A program made the translations under genes and the position numbers. Source: Enterovirga aerilata (GTDB lineage Bacteria; Pseudomonadota; Alphaproteobacteria; Rhizobiales; Beijerinckiaceae). From it: 64,000 nucleotides of DNA. The notes beneath the pieces were generated by a model that saw nothing but the letters and a program-made list of their open reading frames with translations, was not told the DNA's origin and did no database searches. The stretch's first letter is position 1, and every line of letters starts with the position of its first letter. Below, in pieces: positions 1 through 8,698 of the stretch. The stretch spans positions 372,001 to 436,000 of the forward strand of contig NZ_JABEPP010000002.1 in assembly GCF_013044135.1 (NCBI RefSeq), given 5' to 3'.

Positions 1-1347
1 CGGCGCGTGCTGCGCGAGACCGGGGTCGCGGCCGAGGGAGGCATCCAGACGACGCCGCGCGGCGTGCAGCTCCGGGTCGGCGACCAGGCGGCCCGCGCGC
101 GGCTCGTGCCGAAGCTGCGCGAACTGTCGCAGCCGATCACCAACGCGATCCTCGGCCAGACCGGCGCCCGCACGGTGGAGGTGACCGAGGGCGAGGGCGG
201 CCTCGTCCAGCTCACCCTGTCCGAGCAGGGCATCGCCGACCGCGTCCGTCGGGCGGTGGACCAGTCGATCGAGGTCGTGCGCCGCCGCGTCGACCAGCTC
301 GGCACGACGGAGCCATCCATCCAGCGGCAGGGCGCCGACCGCATCCTCGTCCAGGTGCCGGGCCTGCAGGACCCGACGCGGCTGGAGGAAATCCTCGGCC
401 GGACGGCGAAGCTGGAATTCCGCCTCCTCGGCGACAGCGGGTCGACGGATACCGAGCTCATGCCGTCGCGCGATTCCGGCGGCCAGCGCGTGCCGGTCGA
501 GCGCCGGGTCATCGTCTCCGGCGAGGACCTGACGGACGCGCAGCCCGGCTTCGATTCGCGCACGAACGAGCCGATCGTCAATTTCCGCTTCAACCTGCGC
601 GGGGCGCAGCGCTTCGGCGAGGCGACGACGCAGAATGTCGGCCGCCCGCTCGCCATCGTGCTCGACAACGAGGTGATCTCGGCCCCGCGGATCCTCCAGC
701 CGATCACGGGCGGGTCCGGGCAGATCTCGGGCCGCTTCACCGTGCAGCAGGCGAACGACCTCTCCGTGCTGCTGCGCTCCGGCGCCTTGCCGGCGAAGCT
801 CAACATCGTCGAGCGCCGCACGATCGGGCCGGGCCTCGGCCAGGACTCGATCGAGGCCGGCAAGATGGCGACCTATATCGCGACGCTACTGGTCGCGGCC
901 TACATGTTCGCCACCTACGGCGTCTTCGGCTTCATCGCCAACATCGCCCTGATCGTCCATGTCGGCCTGATCTTCGGCCTCATGTCCGTGCTCGAAGCGA
1001 CGCTGACGCTGCCCGGCATCGCCGGCATCGTCCTGACAATCGGGACGGCGGTGGATTCCAACGTGCTGATCTACGAGCGCATCCGCGAGGAGGCGAGAGC
1101 GGGAAGATCGGTCGTCTCCGCCATCCAGGCCGGTTTCGATCGGGCCTTCGCGACGATCATCGACTCGAATTCCACGATGGCGATCGCGGCCCTCATCCTG
1201 TTCTTCATGGGGTCGGGGCCGGTGCGCGGCTTCGCCGTGGTCTTCATCCTCGGCATCCTCACGACCGTGATCACGGCCGTGACGCTGACCCGCATGATGA
1301 TCGCGCTCTGGTACGCCTACGCCCGCCCCAAGGCCATTCCGTTCTAG
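1..1347 (+). CDS. secD: protein translocase subunit SecD (5' end outside window)
   Basis: SecD is the inner-membrane subunit that works with SecF and SecYEG and uses proton motive force to complete protein export. The reading frame is open from base 1, so the N-terminus, including the first membrane helix, lies outside the window. What is visible is the periplasmic P1 region, with VRRRVDQLGTTEPSIQRQG and VPGLQDPTRLEEILG, and then the C-terminal membrane bundle. The bundle includes the family signature TAVDSNVLIYERIREE, with the conserved Asp of the transmembrane proton path. secF follows after 11 bases, so the two are cotranscribed. Identification is secure; only the true start is unknown. 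Confidence 0.95.
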   Translation, partial: RRVLRETGVAAEGGIQTTPRGVQLRVGDQAARARLVPKLRELSQPITNAILGQTGARTVEVTEGEGGLVQLTLSEQGIADRVRRAVDQSIEVVRRRVDQLGTTEPSIQRQGADRILVQVPGLQDPTRLEEILGRTAKLEFRLLGDSGSTDTELMPSRDSGGQRVPVERRVIVSGEDLTDAQPGFDSRTNEPIVNFRFNLRGAQRFGEATTQNVGRPLAIVLDNEVISAPRILQPITGGSGQISGRFTVQQANDLSVLLRSGALPAKLNIVERRTIGPGLGQDSIEAGKMATYIATLLVAAYMFATYGVFGFIANIALIVHVGLIFGLMSVLEATLTLPGIAGIVLTIGTAVDSNVLIYERIREEARAGRSVVSAIQAGFDRAFATIIDSNSTMAIAALILFFMGSGPVRGFAVVFILGILTTVITAVTLTRMMIALWYAYARPKAIPF

Positions 1348-1358
1348 GACCGAGACCC

Positions 1359-2300
1359 GTGCGCCTGCTCCGCCTCTGGCCGGATGAGACCCGCTTCGAC
1401 TTCATGCGGCTCCGGCATTTCTCGTTCCCGTTCTCGGCGGCGATCTCGATCGCGATCGTCGTCACGTTCCTCACCGTCGGGCTGAACTACGGCATCGACT
1501 TCACGGGCGGCACGCTCATCGAGATGCGGGCCAAGGACGGCAAGGCCGATGTCGGCCCGATCCGCGAGGCGGCGAGCGGCTTCGGCTTCGGCGAGGTCGA
1601 GGTGCAGGAATACGGCACCCAGGGCGGGGTCTCGCTGCGCTTCCGCATCCAGCCGGGCGGCGAGGCCGCGCAGACGGCGGTGGTCGAGAAGACGCGGGAC
1701 GCCTTCGGCAGCGACTACGAGTTCGAGCGGGTGGAGACGGTCGGCCCGCGCGTCTCGGGCGAGCTCGTCCAGGCCGGCACGATCGGCGTCATCCTCTCCG
1801 TGCTCGCGGTCCTGGCCTATCTCTGGTTCCGCTTCGAGCGCGAACTCGCCGTGGCCGCGATCATCGGCACGCTGCACGACATCGTGCTGACGGTCGGCTT
1901 CTACGTGCTGACCCAGCACGAGTTCAACATGACCTCGATCGCCGCGATCCTGACGATCGTCGGCTACTCGCTGAACGAGACCGTCGTCGTGTTCGACCGG
2001 ACGCGCGAGCTCCTGCGCCGCTACAAGCAGATGCCGACCGTCGAACTCCTGAACCTCTCCATCAACACGACGATGTCGCGCACCGCGATCACGTCGATGA
2101 CGACCATCCTGGCCCTCGTCGCGCTCGTCATCTTCGGCGGCCGCGCGATCGAGGGCTTCGCCCAGGTGATGCTGGCCGGCGTCTTCATCTGCACCTATTC
2201 GGCCATCTTCATCTCCTCGCCCTCGCTCATCTATATCGGGCTGAGGAGCCGGCAGCGCGCGGGCGCGGGCGAGGCGGCGCTCGCGCAGCCCGCCGAGTAG
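1359..2300 (+). CDS. secF: protein translocase subunit SecF
   Basis: SecF is the partner of SecD in the Sec auxiliary membrane complex. The 313-residue product has an N-terminal helix, the first-domain motif GIDFTGGTLIEM, a small periplasmic domain and five further membrane segments. The motif GYSLNETVVVFDRTRE in the fourth segment matches the SecF proton-path signature. The GTG start at 1359 fits the 11-base gap after secD; an in-frame ATG at 1404 is an alternative. The stop codon overlaps the GTG of the next gene by one base, so the following two genes are probably read from the same message. Confidence 0.95.
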   Translation: MRLLRLWPDETRFDFMRLRHFSFPFSAAISIAIVVTFLTVGLNYGIDFTGGTLIEMRAKDGKADVGPIREAASGFGFGEVEVQEYGTQGGVSLRFRIQPGGEAAQTAVVEKTRDAFGSDYEFERVETVGPRVSGELVQAGTIGVILSVLAVLAYLWFRFERELAVAAIIGTLHDIVLTVGFYVLTQHEFNMTSIAAILTIVGYSLNETVVVFDRTRELLRRYKQMPTVELLNLSINTTMSRTAITSMTTILALVALVIFGGRAIEGFAQVMLAGVFICTYSAIFISSPSLIYIGLRSRQRAGAGEAALAQPAE

Positions 2301-2686
2301 TGGCCGAGGACCCCCGCCTCGGGCACGGCTTCGCGCCCGGGCGCCATCAGATCGATTCCTACGGCCAGGGCGGCTTCCGCTTCGCCGGCATGTCGCACAA
2401 GGGCTCGATCCTCGCCCTGCCGTCCGGGATCGTCGCCTGGCGCGTCGCCTCCGCGCGGGAGCTCACCCCGGCGGACCTGGAGCCGGCGCTCAGCGAGGTG
2501 CCGAGGATCGACTTCCTCCTCGTTGGGACGGGCCTCGAGATCGTGCCGCTCCCGCCGGAGCTGCGGCGGCCGTTCCGCGAAGCAGGCATCTCGGTCGACG
2601 CCATGCAGACCGGCGCCGCAGCCCGTACCTACAACGTGCTCGTGGCGGAGAACCGCCGGGTCGGCGCCGCCCTCATCGCGGTCTGA
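2300..2686 (+). CDS. Mth938-like (DUF498) protein, NDUFAF3 homologue
   Basis: This 128-residue protein belongs to the Mth938/DUF498 family. Its mitochondrial relative NDUFAF3 is an assembly factor for respiratory complex I. The family pattern is visible in the N-terminal IDSYGQGGFRFAGMSHKGSI, in a middle LVGTGLEIVPLP and in a C-terminal YNVLVAENRRVGAALI. It starts with GTG overlapping the secF stop by one base, and its own stop overlaps the next ATG by one base. A link between NDUFAF3 homologues and secD/secF in alphaproteobacteria is established knowledge. A role in complex I assembly here is inferred from homology, not shown by the sequence. Confidence 0.85.
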   Translation: MAEDPRLGHGFAPGRHQIDSYGQGGFRFAGMSHKGSILALPSGIVAWRVASARELTPADLEPALSEVPRIDFLLVGTGLEIVPLPPELRRPFREAGISVDAMQTGAAARTYNVLVAENRRVGAALIAV

Positions 2687-3519
2687 TGACCGCCGAGGCA
2701 CATTGCGAGGCGCTGGTCCGGGAAGGCGATCCGGACCGCTATTTCGCCACGCTCTTCGCGCCGGCCGACAAGCGCCCTTACCTCTTCGCGCTCTACGCCT
2801 TCTCCGGCGAGGTCGCACGCATCCGGGACGCGATCTCCGGCCCGATGCCCGGCGAGATCCGGCTGCAATGGTGGCGCGACGCGCTCGCGGGCGAGGCGCG
2901 CGGCAGCGTTGCCGATCATCCGGTGGCGGCAGCGCTCCTGGCGGCAATCGACCGCTTCCGCCTCCCGGTCCAGCCTTTCCTCGACCTCGTCGAGGCACGG
3001 ACCTTCGATCTCTACGACGACCCGATGCCCGGCACGGGCGACCTGGAGGGCTACCTCGGCGAGACCTCGTCGGCCCTGATCCGACTCGCTTCGCTGATCC
3101 TGGCGGATGGCCGCGATCCGGGCGGGGCGGAGGCGGCCGGCCATGCGGGCCTGGCCTATGGCGTGACGGGATTGCTGCGCGCCCTGCCCTGGCACTCGCG
3201 CCGCGGCCAGGTCTTCATCCCGCGCGACATGTTGGAGCGGCACGGCGTCACGCGCGACGACATCGTCATGGGCCGCGGCGGGCCGGGCTTTCTCGCCGCG
3301 CTCGCAGACGCGCGGGCGCTCGCGCGCAGGCACATGGCGCGATTCGAGGAACTGCGCGGGAGCGTGACGGCCGAGATCCGGCCCGCCTTCCTGCCCGTCG
3401 CGCTCGTGCCCGGCTATCTCGCCCGCATGGAGAAGCCCGGCTACGATCCGTTCGGGACGGTCATCGACCGCCCGGCCTGGACCAGGATCGCCCGGCTGTG
3501 GCTGGCCTCGCGCGGCTGA
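2686..3519 (+). CDS. squalene/phytoene synthase-fold protein, NDUFAF6-like
   Basis: This 277-residue protein has the squalene/phytoene synthase fold signature (FALYAFSGEVARIRDA near residues 28-43, LQWWRDAL near 63-70). However, the aspartate-rich motifs of true synthases are missing. Where an enzyme has an NxLRDxxED-type segment, this protein reads GLLRALPWHSRRGQVFIP near residues 162-179. That substitution is typical of NDUFAF6-type complex I assembly factors rather than carotenoid enzymes. It overlaps the NDUFAF3-like gene by one base, so both putative complex I factors are translationally coupled. No other carotenoid or hopanoid gene is nearby. Fold assignment is firm; the complex I role is inference. 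Confidence 0.8.
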   Translation: MTAEAHCEALVREGDPDRYFATLFAPADKRPYLFALYAFSGEVARIRDAISGPMPGEIRLQWWRDALAGEARGSVADHPVAAALLAAIDRFRLPVQPFLDLVEARTFDLYDDPMPGTGDLEGYLGETSSALIRLASLILADGRDPGGAEAAGHAGLAYGVTGLLRALPWHSRRGQVFIPRDMLERHGVTRDDIVMGRGGPGFLAALADARALARRHMARFEELRGSVTAEIRPAFLPVALVPGYLARMEKPGYDPFGTVIDRPAWTRIARLWLASRG

Positions 3520-3520
3520 C

Positions 3521-4954
3521 CTATTCCGCCGCCTGGGGGAGCGGCTCCTCGCCGAGCCACCGGCTCAGATCCGCCCGGGCGCGGTCGGTCAGCGCGCGCT
3601 TCCTGGCCAGCGCCTTCTCCGAGCCGCGCAGGCGCCTGCCGTCCGGCGATTTCGGCGCGCGCTCGAGCGGCGGGAACAGGCCGAAATTGACGTTCATCGG
3701 CTGGAAGGAGCGCGGCTTCGCGGCCGAGACCTCCTCGTCCGGCTCGGCCGCGATATGCCCGCCCGTGATGTGGTTGATCAGGGCCCCGATGGCGGTGGTG
3801 GGAGGGGGCGGCTCGACGGCGCGCCCGAGCACCTCGGCGGCCGCGAAGCGCCCGGCCATCAGCCCGACGGCGGCGCTCTCGACGTAACCCTCGCAGCCGG
3901 TGATCTGGCCCGCGAAGCGGAGATCGGGGCGGAGCTTGAGGCGAAGCGTGCCGTCGAGGAGCTTCGGCGAGTTGATGTAGGTGTTGCGGTGCAGGCCGCC
4001 GAGGCGGGCGAATTCGGCGTGCTCCAGCCCCGGGATGGTACGGAAGATGCGCACCTGCTCGCCGTGCTTCAGCTTGGTCTGGAAGCCGACGAGGTTGAAG
4101 AGCGTGCCGAGCGCATTATCCTGGCGGAGCTGCACGACCGCATAGGGCCGCTCGTCCGGCCTGTGCGGATTGGTGAGGCCGACGGGCTTCATGGGCCCCC
4201 AGCGCAGGGTCTCGGGGCCGCGCTCCGCCATCACCTCGATCGGCAGGCAGCCGTCGAAATAGGGCGTGGAGGCCTCCCACTCCTTGAACGAGGTCTTTTC
4301 GCCCGCAATCAGCGCGTCGACGAAGGCCTCGTATTGCTCGCGCGAGAGCGGGCAGTTGATGTAGTCGGCCCCCGTGCCGCCCGGCCCGGCCTTGTCGTAG
4401 CGCGACTGGAACCAGGCGACCCCCATGTCGATCGTCTCGCGATAGACGATCGGCGCGATGGCATCGAAGAAGGCGAGCTCGCCCTCCCCCGTGAGGTCGC
4501 GGATCGCCTCAGCCAGCGCCGGCGAGGTCAGCGGCCCGGTGGCGATGATCGTGCGGCCCCAGTCTTCGGGCGGCAGGCCGGCCACCTCCTCGCGAAGGAT
4601 GCTGATCCGCGGATGCGCCGCGATGGCGGCCGTCACGGCGCCCGAGAAGCCGTCGCGGTCGACCGCGAGCGCGCTGCCCGCCGGCACCTTGTGCCGGTCC
4701 GCCTCGCGCATGACGAGGGAGCCGAGCCGCCGCATCTCCTGATGGATGAGGCCGACCGCATTCGCCTCCGCGTCGTCGGACCGGAAGGAGTTGGAGCAGA
4801 CGAGCTCGGCGAGCCCGTCGGTCCTGTGCGCTTCCGTGGCCCGCACCGGGCGCATCTCGTGAAGCACGACCTCGGCCCCGGCCTCGGCCGCCTGCCAGGC
4901 GGCTTCCGACCCGGCGAGCCCGCCGCCCACGATGTGGATCCTGCCTCCGACCAT
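3521..4954 (-). CDS. trmFO: methylenetetrahydrofolate-tRNA-(uracil-5-)-methyltransferase TrmFO
   Basis: TrmFO is the folate- and FAD-dependent enzyme that methylates uridine 54 of tRNA to ribothymidine. The 477-residue product begins with the FAD dinucleotide-binding motif [20 protein letters not shown]. It carries the family segments CSNSFRSDD near residues 54-62 and [14 protein letters not shown] near 354-367, each with a cysteine typical of the family. The length matches other TrmFO proteins. It is transcribed leftward and converges with the NDUFAF6-like gene, whose stop lies two bases away. A hairpin terminator for the upstream DUF1127 gene lies just before it, so it is probably expressed from its own promoter. 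Confidence 0.95.
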   Translation of the reverse strand: MVGGRIHIVGGGLAGSEAAWQAAEAGAEVVLHEMRPVRATEAHRTDGLAELVCSNSFRSDDAEANAVGLIHQEMRRLGSLVMREADRHKVPAGSALAVDRDGFSGAVTAAIAAHPRISILREEVAGLPPEDWGRTIIATGPLTSPALAEAIRDLTGEGELAFFDAIAPIVYRETIDMGVAWFQSRYDKAGPGGTGADYINCPLSREQYEAFVDALIAGEKTSFKEWEASTPYFDGCLPIEVMAERGPETLRWGPMKPVGLTNPHRPDERPYAVVQLRQDNALGTLFNLVGFQTKLKHGEQVRIFRTIPGLEHAEFARLGGLHRNTYINSPKLLDGTLRLKLRPDLRFAGQITGCEGYVESAAVGLMAGRFAAAEVLGRAVEPPPPTTAIGALINHITGGHIAAEPDEEVSAAKPRSFQPMNVNFGLFPPLERAPKSPDGRRLRGSEKALARKRALTDRARADLSRWLGEEPLPQAAE

Positions 4955-5012
4955 CCCGGCGGGTTAGCGGATCAGCGGGCCGGCCGGCAAGCCGATGCGA
5001 CCTCCGGACGCG

Positions 5013-5039
5013 AAAACGCCCGCCTGGAGGGCGGGCGTT
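5013..5039 (-). terminator. Rho-independent terminator of the DUF1127 gene
   Basis: A perfect 10-bp inverted repeat (arms 5015-5024 and 5030-5039, five-base loop) reads on the minus strand as AACGCCCGCC, loop, GGCGGGCGTT, followed by two more T. It lies 33 bases beyond the stop of the DUF1127 gene and before the start of trmFO, so it should end the short DUF1127 transcript. The T tract is short, as is usual in GC-rich genomes. Confidence 0.7.
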
Positions 5040-5072
5040 CGATGCCGTCTAATCCAGGACCACTGGGGGGAA

Positions 5073-5225
5073 TTAGACGGCGGCTCCGCGGGCAACGCCC
5101 TCGATCTGATAGCGGGCGATGCCGATATCCTCGAGCTCGCGGTCGGACAGGCGCGACAGCTCGCGGACGGTCTCGCGATAACGGAGATATTCGCGGATCT
5201 TGGAGAGGATGACGGAGGTGAACAT
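5073..5225 (-). CDS. small DUF1127 (YjiS-like) protein
   Basis: The product is a 50-residue basic and acidic protein of the DUF1127 family. The hallmark is the C-terminal helix RELSRLSDRELEDIGI followed by Arg-Tyr. Family members are small regulatory or RNA-associated proteins in alphaproteobacteria; some affect phosphate or stress physiology, but the exact function is not known here. I chose the ATG at 5225 because DUF1127 proteins begin close to the MFTSVILSKIREYLRYR segment. The frame stays open further upstream, but a -10-like TATATG on the minus strand (5278-5283) with a 17-base spacer to TTCTTG suggests a transcript starting near 5271. A strong hairpin terminator follows the gene. Confidence 0.85.
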   Translation of the reverse strand: MFTSVILSKIREYLRYRETVRELSRLSDRELEDIGIARYQIEGVARGAAV

Positions 5226-5517
5226 CGGTGTGGCTCGGAAATCGCGGTCGAGCCCGATGCCCGACCGTGTTGCAGTGCATATAGAACAGGCGGGCCGATC
5301 CAAGAACCGACCAAATTCCCGTCCAGACATGCAACAGATGCATACGTTCGCAACAATCCTGTAACGATCTTCCCCGTTGCCCAACGGCTCTCATGCGTCT
5401 GATGCAAATCGAGGCTGACGCGATATTGTGCAGCGCATGCTGCCCGCCTAGGCAGGCACTTAGGTTGCACGAGCCCGTGCCCCCTGGCTAATGGTGCCCT
5501 CCCCCAGAGCCGGAAGC

Positions 5518-6393
5518 ATGATGTCGCCCGCCACCGAGACCGCCGCCCTCGCACTCCTGACCCGGATCGCCGAGGCGCTCGACCGGATCGCGCCGGCGTG
5601 TTCGCCCGTCCCGGACCTGACGGCCGCAGATGCCTTCGTCTGGCACGCGCCGACCCGGCACCTGTCCCCCGTCGCGCGCGTGAACCGGGTCGACATGGCG
5701 CTGCTGCGCGGCATCGACCGGATGCGGGACACGCTTCTGGAGAACACGGAGCGCTTCGCGCGCGGGCTGCCCGCCAACAACGCCCTTCTCTGGGGCGCGC
5801 GCGGCATGGGGAAGTCCTCGCTCGTGAAGGCGGTGCATGGCGAGATCAACGCGGCCCCGAACCGGCCCGAGCGGCCGCTCAAGCTCATCGAGATCCACCG
5901 CGAGGATATCGACACGCTGCCCGAGCTGATGACGCTGCTGCGCGCCGATCCGCACCGCTTCATCGTGTTCTGCGACGATCTCTCCTTCGACAGCGACGAC
6001 ACCTCCTACAAGTCGCTGAAGGCGGTGCTGGAGGGCGGGATCGAGGGCCGGCCCGACAACGTCATCTTCTACGCGACCTCGAACCGCCGCCACCTCCTGC
6101 CGCGCGACATGATGGAGAACGAGCGCTCGACCGCCATCAATCCCGGCGAGGCGGTCGAGGAGAAGGTCTCGCTGTCCGACCGGTTCGGGCTCTGGCTCGG
6201 CTTCCACAAGTGCAGCCAGGACGAGTATCTCGACATGGTTTTCGGCTATGCCGCCCATCTCGGGATCGACCAGGACAAGGCGGTGATCCGCGCCGAGGCG
6301 CTCGAATGGGCGACGACGCGCGGCGCCCGCTCGGGCCGGACCGCCTGGCAGTACATCCAGGACCTTGCCGGACGGCTCGGCGCCGCCCGCTGA
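5518..6393 (+). CDS. DUF815 family AAA-type ATPase
   Basis: This roughly 291-residue protein belongs to the DUF815 group of AAA ATPases. It has a Walker A motif LLWGARGMGKSSLVKA near residues 86-101 and a Walker B-like FIVFCDDLSFD near 146-156. It also has a sensor-like VIFYATSNRRHLLP near 180-193 and the family segment LSDRFGLWLGF near 220-230. The cellular role of the family is not established. Two adjacent ATG codons (5518 and 5521) are plausible starts; an ATG-less upstream extension from 5491 is less likely. It stands alone, convergent with the SGNH hydrolase gene 10 bases downstream. The 292 bases upstream (5226-5517) hold the DUF1127 promoter region and no gene that I can see. Confidence 0.85.
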   Translation: MMSPATETAALALLTRIAEALDRIAPACSPVPDLTAADAFVWHAPTRHLSPVARVNRVDMALLRGIDRMRDTLLENTERFARGLPANNALLWGARGMGKSSLVKAVHGEINAAPNRPERPLKLIEIHREDIDTLPELMTLLRADPHRFIVFCDDLSFDSDDTSYKSLKAVLEGGIEGRPDNVIFYATSNRRHLLPRDMMENERSTAINPGEAVEEKVSLSDRFGLWLGFHKCSQDEYLDMVFGYAAHLGIDQDKAVIRAEALEWATTRGARSGRTAWQYIQDLAGRLGAAR

Positions 6394-6403
6394 GCGGCCG
6401 GCG

Positions 6404-7036
6404 CTACCGCACGATCACGGACCGGCGCGTGCGGAAGTCGTGGTTCAGCACGAGGCCCGAGATCGCGGCCGCGATCTTCTCGCCGCCGCGCGAGGAGGGC
6501 TCGATCGGGTTCGCGTAATCGGCCGGATCGGTGCAGACGAGGCGCAGGTCGATCAGCGGCAATCCATGCTCCGCCGCGATCCGGACGATCGGATCGTTCA
6601 TGAAGGTCAGCGCCGCGACCGAGATGCGCTGGCGCGCCGGCTCCGGGTAGCTCGGATTGTAGATCGTGCAGAGCGCGGTCGGGAGCCCGCGGGCGAGCAC
6701 GAGGTCCAGCATCGCCCGGTAGTCGCGCTCGAAGCCGCGGCCGATCTCGCCGAGCGTCTCCAGCACCTCCGCGACGGAGCGGGCGCCGCGCGCCAGCACT
6801 CCGGACTGGCCGAGCGCATCGTTGCCGCCGATGCTGAGGACGAGATGCGTGGCGTCGGCCGGAACGCGCGCGAGCTGGCTCCGCACCCCTGCCGTGGTGG
6901 CGCCGTCCACGGCGCAGAGCGTCGCCGTCCAGCCGGCCGGCAGGTCGTCGCGCACCTGGGCGACGACGTCCGGTCCACCCGCGACATAGGCCTTGTTGTC
7001 GAAGATCGAGTCCCCGAGGAGGACGAGGTGGGGCAT
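6404..7036 (-). CDS. SGNH/GDSL-type hydrolase
   Basis: The 210-residue protein has the SGNH hydrolase blocks in order. Block I is VLLGDSIFDN near residues 5-14 with the nucleophile Ser, block III is LSIGGNDAL near 67-75, and a C-terminal block with Asp/His lies in the last third. There is no signal peptide, so a cytoplasmic esterase or lipase-like role is likely; the substrate cannot be told. It is read leftward, 73 bases beyond the small membrane protein gene at 7110, and could be the last gene of the enamidase operon, although that gap leaves room for its own promoter. Confidence 0.8.
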   Translation of the reverse strand: MPHLVLLGDSIFDNKAYVAGGPDVVAQVRDDLPAGWTATLCAVDGATTAGVRSQLARVPADATHLVLSIGGNDALGQSGVLARGARSVAEVLETLGEIGRGFERDYRAMLDLVLARGLPTALCTIYNPSYPEPARQRISVAALTFMNDPIVRIAAEHGLPLIDLRLVCTDPADYANPIEPSSRGGEKIAAAISGLVLNHDFRTRRSVIVR

Positions 7037-7109
7037 GAGGATCCGTCAGGCGCGGCAGCCTGCGCCAACGGCCGAGCTCGGGCGTGGTTGCGGTCCGGAA
7101 CGAACGTCT

Positions 7110-7205
7110 TCAGTCCGCGTGACGAGCCCACAAGGCGATGCCCCATCCGAACGCGACGGCGATGGCCGGAACGATGATGACTGCGAAAATCTCGAACGAG
7201 CTCAT
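7110..7205 (-). CDS. 31-residue single-pass membrane protein
   Basis: This very short gene encodes MSSFEIFAVIIVPAIAVAFG followed by WGIALWARHAD. It is one hydrophobic helix (about residues 6-26) with a short tail containing Arg and His. Its ATG overlaps the stop of the preceding 77-residue membrane protein gene in an ATGA arrangement (7202-7205), a strong sign that it is really translated by coupling. I do not recognise a family. Its position at the end of the enamidase and small membrane protein series suggests a small subunit or stabiliser of the upstream membrane protein, but that is inference. Confidence 0.55.
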   Translation of the reverse strand: MSSFEIFAVIIVPAIAVAFGWGIALWARHAD

Positions 7206-7435
7206 GGCCTCAGGTCTTTAAGGATCGAGCGGGTGGCAAGATGCAGCGCGCCCGACGCTGTGAGGAAGGTCGCGACGCCCAGGCCGAATGTCAACGTAGA
7301 CACGCTGCCGCCGCCGGAGAACCCGAAGGTGAGCGGGGCAAAGGGCGCCACCACGCCGGCCGCGAAGCACGTACCGGCGGCCGTGTTCAGATAGTTCGCC
7401 GTCAGCTTGAGGCGTTCGTTATGCGCCAAGCTCAC
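7202..7435 (-). CDS. 77-residue two-helix membrane protein
   Basis: The product starts MSLAHNERLKLTANYLNTAA and has two predicted membrane helices, one around residues 17-36 and one around 45-65, joined by a glycine-rich loop. It ends with a basic tail. The GTG start at 7435 lies 15 bases after the stop of the enamidase-like gene, and the stop overlaps the ATG of the 31-residue gene. The three genes therefore look like one transcription unit. I recognise no characterised family. It may help anchor or transport something for the enamidase pathway, or may simply share its message. Confidence 0.65.
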   Translation of the reverse strand: MSLAHNERLKLTANYLNTAAGTCFAAGVVAPFAPLTFGFSGGGSVSTLTFGLGVATFLTASGALHLATRSILKDLRP

Positions 7436-7450
7436 ATGCCCGCCGCCCGC

Positions 7451-8650
7451 CTAATGCGCGACGATCTCCGGTAGCCTGTCGGCCGGCGGCGTGTTGCGGG
7501 ACCGGCCGATGCGCGGGATGCCGTCGATCACCACCATCCCGATCCCAGGCAGGTCGCCGAGGCGCACGCATTCGAGCAGGTCCCTGCCGGCCGAGTGCTG
7601 CGCGCGGTCGAGCAGCACGAGATCCGCCGCCCGGCCGACCTCGATGATGCCGCAATCGAGCGAGCGCATCCGGGCCGTGTTGCCCGTACCCAGGCAGAAC
7701 GCGACCTCGGCCGGGATGTCGCCGAGCGACGAGAGCATCGAGATCATCCGCAGGATGCCGAGCGGCTGCACGCCGGAGCCCGCCGGCCCGTCCGTCCCCA
7801 GGATGACGCGCCCGAGCTGGTCCATCTCGCGGGCGACGCGCAGCGTGTAGAGGGCCGCGCGCTCGTTGCCGTTATGAACGAGTTCGAGCCCCCGCGCGCA
7901 GCCCTCGCAGATGCAGCGGATCTCCCGGTCCGGCAGCGCCGTGTGCCCGCCGTTGATGTGCCCGACGACATCCGTGTCCGCCTCCAGCACGACGCTGGAA
8001 TCGATCAGTCCCGAGCCCGGGATGGACGGCCCGCCCGTATGGATCGTGGACTGGATGCCGTATTTCCGCGCCCAGGCGACCATCTTCCGCGCCGTCGGCC
8101 CGTCCTTGACGTTGCCGAGCCCGACCTCGCCGAGGAGCTTCACGCCGGCTTCCGCCAGCTCCTTGAAATCGCTCTCCTCCAGGCCGGGCTCGATCACCGG
8201 GGCGCCGGCATGGATCTTCATTCCGCCCGGCCGGAACGCCGTGAAGCAGCGCTGGGCGTAGATCGCCATGGCCTTCACGCCGACCGGATCGCGCGGGCGG
8301 CCGGGCGTATGGACCTCGCCCGCCGAGATCATGGTGGTGACGCCGCCGTTGAGGGTCGAGTCGATCCAGTTGAGCTGGCTCTGCCGCGGCGTCCAATCGC
8401 CGGCGACCGGATGGACGTGGCTGTCGATGAGACCGGGCGCGATCGGCGAGCCCTTGGCGTCGATCACGATCGTCGCGCCCTCCTGGTCGACGTCCTTTCC
8501 CCGCCCCACCGCCGCGATCCGTCCGCCGACTGCGACGATCGTGTCGGCATCCAGGATCGGACGATCGAGATCGCCCGAGAGCATCAGCCCGATATTGCGG
8601 ATGACCGTCTTGGCGTTCGGATCGAGCGTGGTCTGGGCGTCGTGGGCCAT
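7451..8650 (-). CDS. enamidase-like amidohydrolase (nicotinate-type pathway)
   Basis: This 399-residue amidohydrolase-superfamily protein resembles enamidase of Eubacterium barkeri nicotinate fermentation. That enzyme opens the ring of 1,4,5,6-tetrahydro-6-oxonicotinate to give 2-formylglutarate and ammonia. Shared signatures, compared from memory, are RNIGLMLSGD near residue 18, NGGVTTMISAG near 101, GEVGLG near 174, a HINGG motif near 231 and the C-terminal SRNTPPADR. Metal-ligand candidates are His78 and His80 (DSHVHP), Glu175, His204, His231 and Asp287 (GTDGPAG). It is probably cytoplasmic. A TATAAT -10 box lies 19 bases upstream, and a palindrome shared with the 40-kb operon lies further up. 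Other cyclic-amide substrates remain possible. Confidence 0.75.
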   Translation of the reverse strand: MAHDAQTTLDPNAKTVIRNIGLMLSGDLDRPILDADTIVAVGGRIAAVGRGKDVDQEGATIVIDAKGSPIAPGLIDSHVHPVAGDWTPRQSQLNWIDSTLNGGVTTMISAGEVHTPGRPRDPVGVKAMAIYAQRCFTAFRPGGMKIHAGAPVIEPGLEESDFKELAEAGVKLLGEVGLGNVKDGPTARKMVAWARKYGIQSTIHTGGPSIPGSGLIDSSVVLEADTDVVGHINGGHTALPDREIRCICEGCARGLELVHNGNERAALYTLRVAREMDQLGRVILGTDGPAGSGVQPLGILRMISMLSSLGDIPAEVAFCLGTGNTARMRSLDCGIIEVGRAADLVLLDRAQHSAGRDLLECVRLGDLPGIGMVVIDGIPRIGRSRNTPPADRLPEIVAH

Positions 8651-8669
8651 TGTTCACCGTCCGGATGCG

Positions 8670-8698
8670 ATTATAAGCGCCGCAGCATCACGTATTGA
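8670..8698 (-). promoter_or_regulatory. promoter of the enamidase-like gene
   Basis: On the minus strand a perfect TATAAT -10 box (8670-8675) lies 17 bases from a weak -35-like TCAATA (8693-8698). Transcription would start about 12 bases before the ATG at 8650, leaving a short leader with GGACGGTG as a possible ribosome-binding site. The weak -35 box suggests that an activator, or relief of repression at the nearby palindrome, matters. Confidence 0.5.

Noticed and set aside
2686-3519. Annotation as a carotenoid or hopanoid phytoene/squalene synthase
   Set aside because: The aspartate-rich catalytic motifs are missing and no isoprenoid genes are near. The NDUFAF6-type segment GLLRALPWHSRRGQVFIP fits an assembly factor better.
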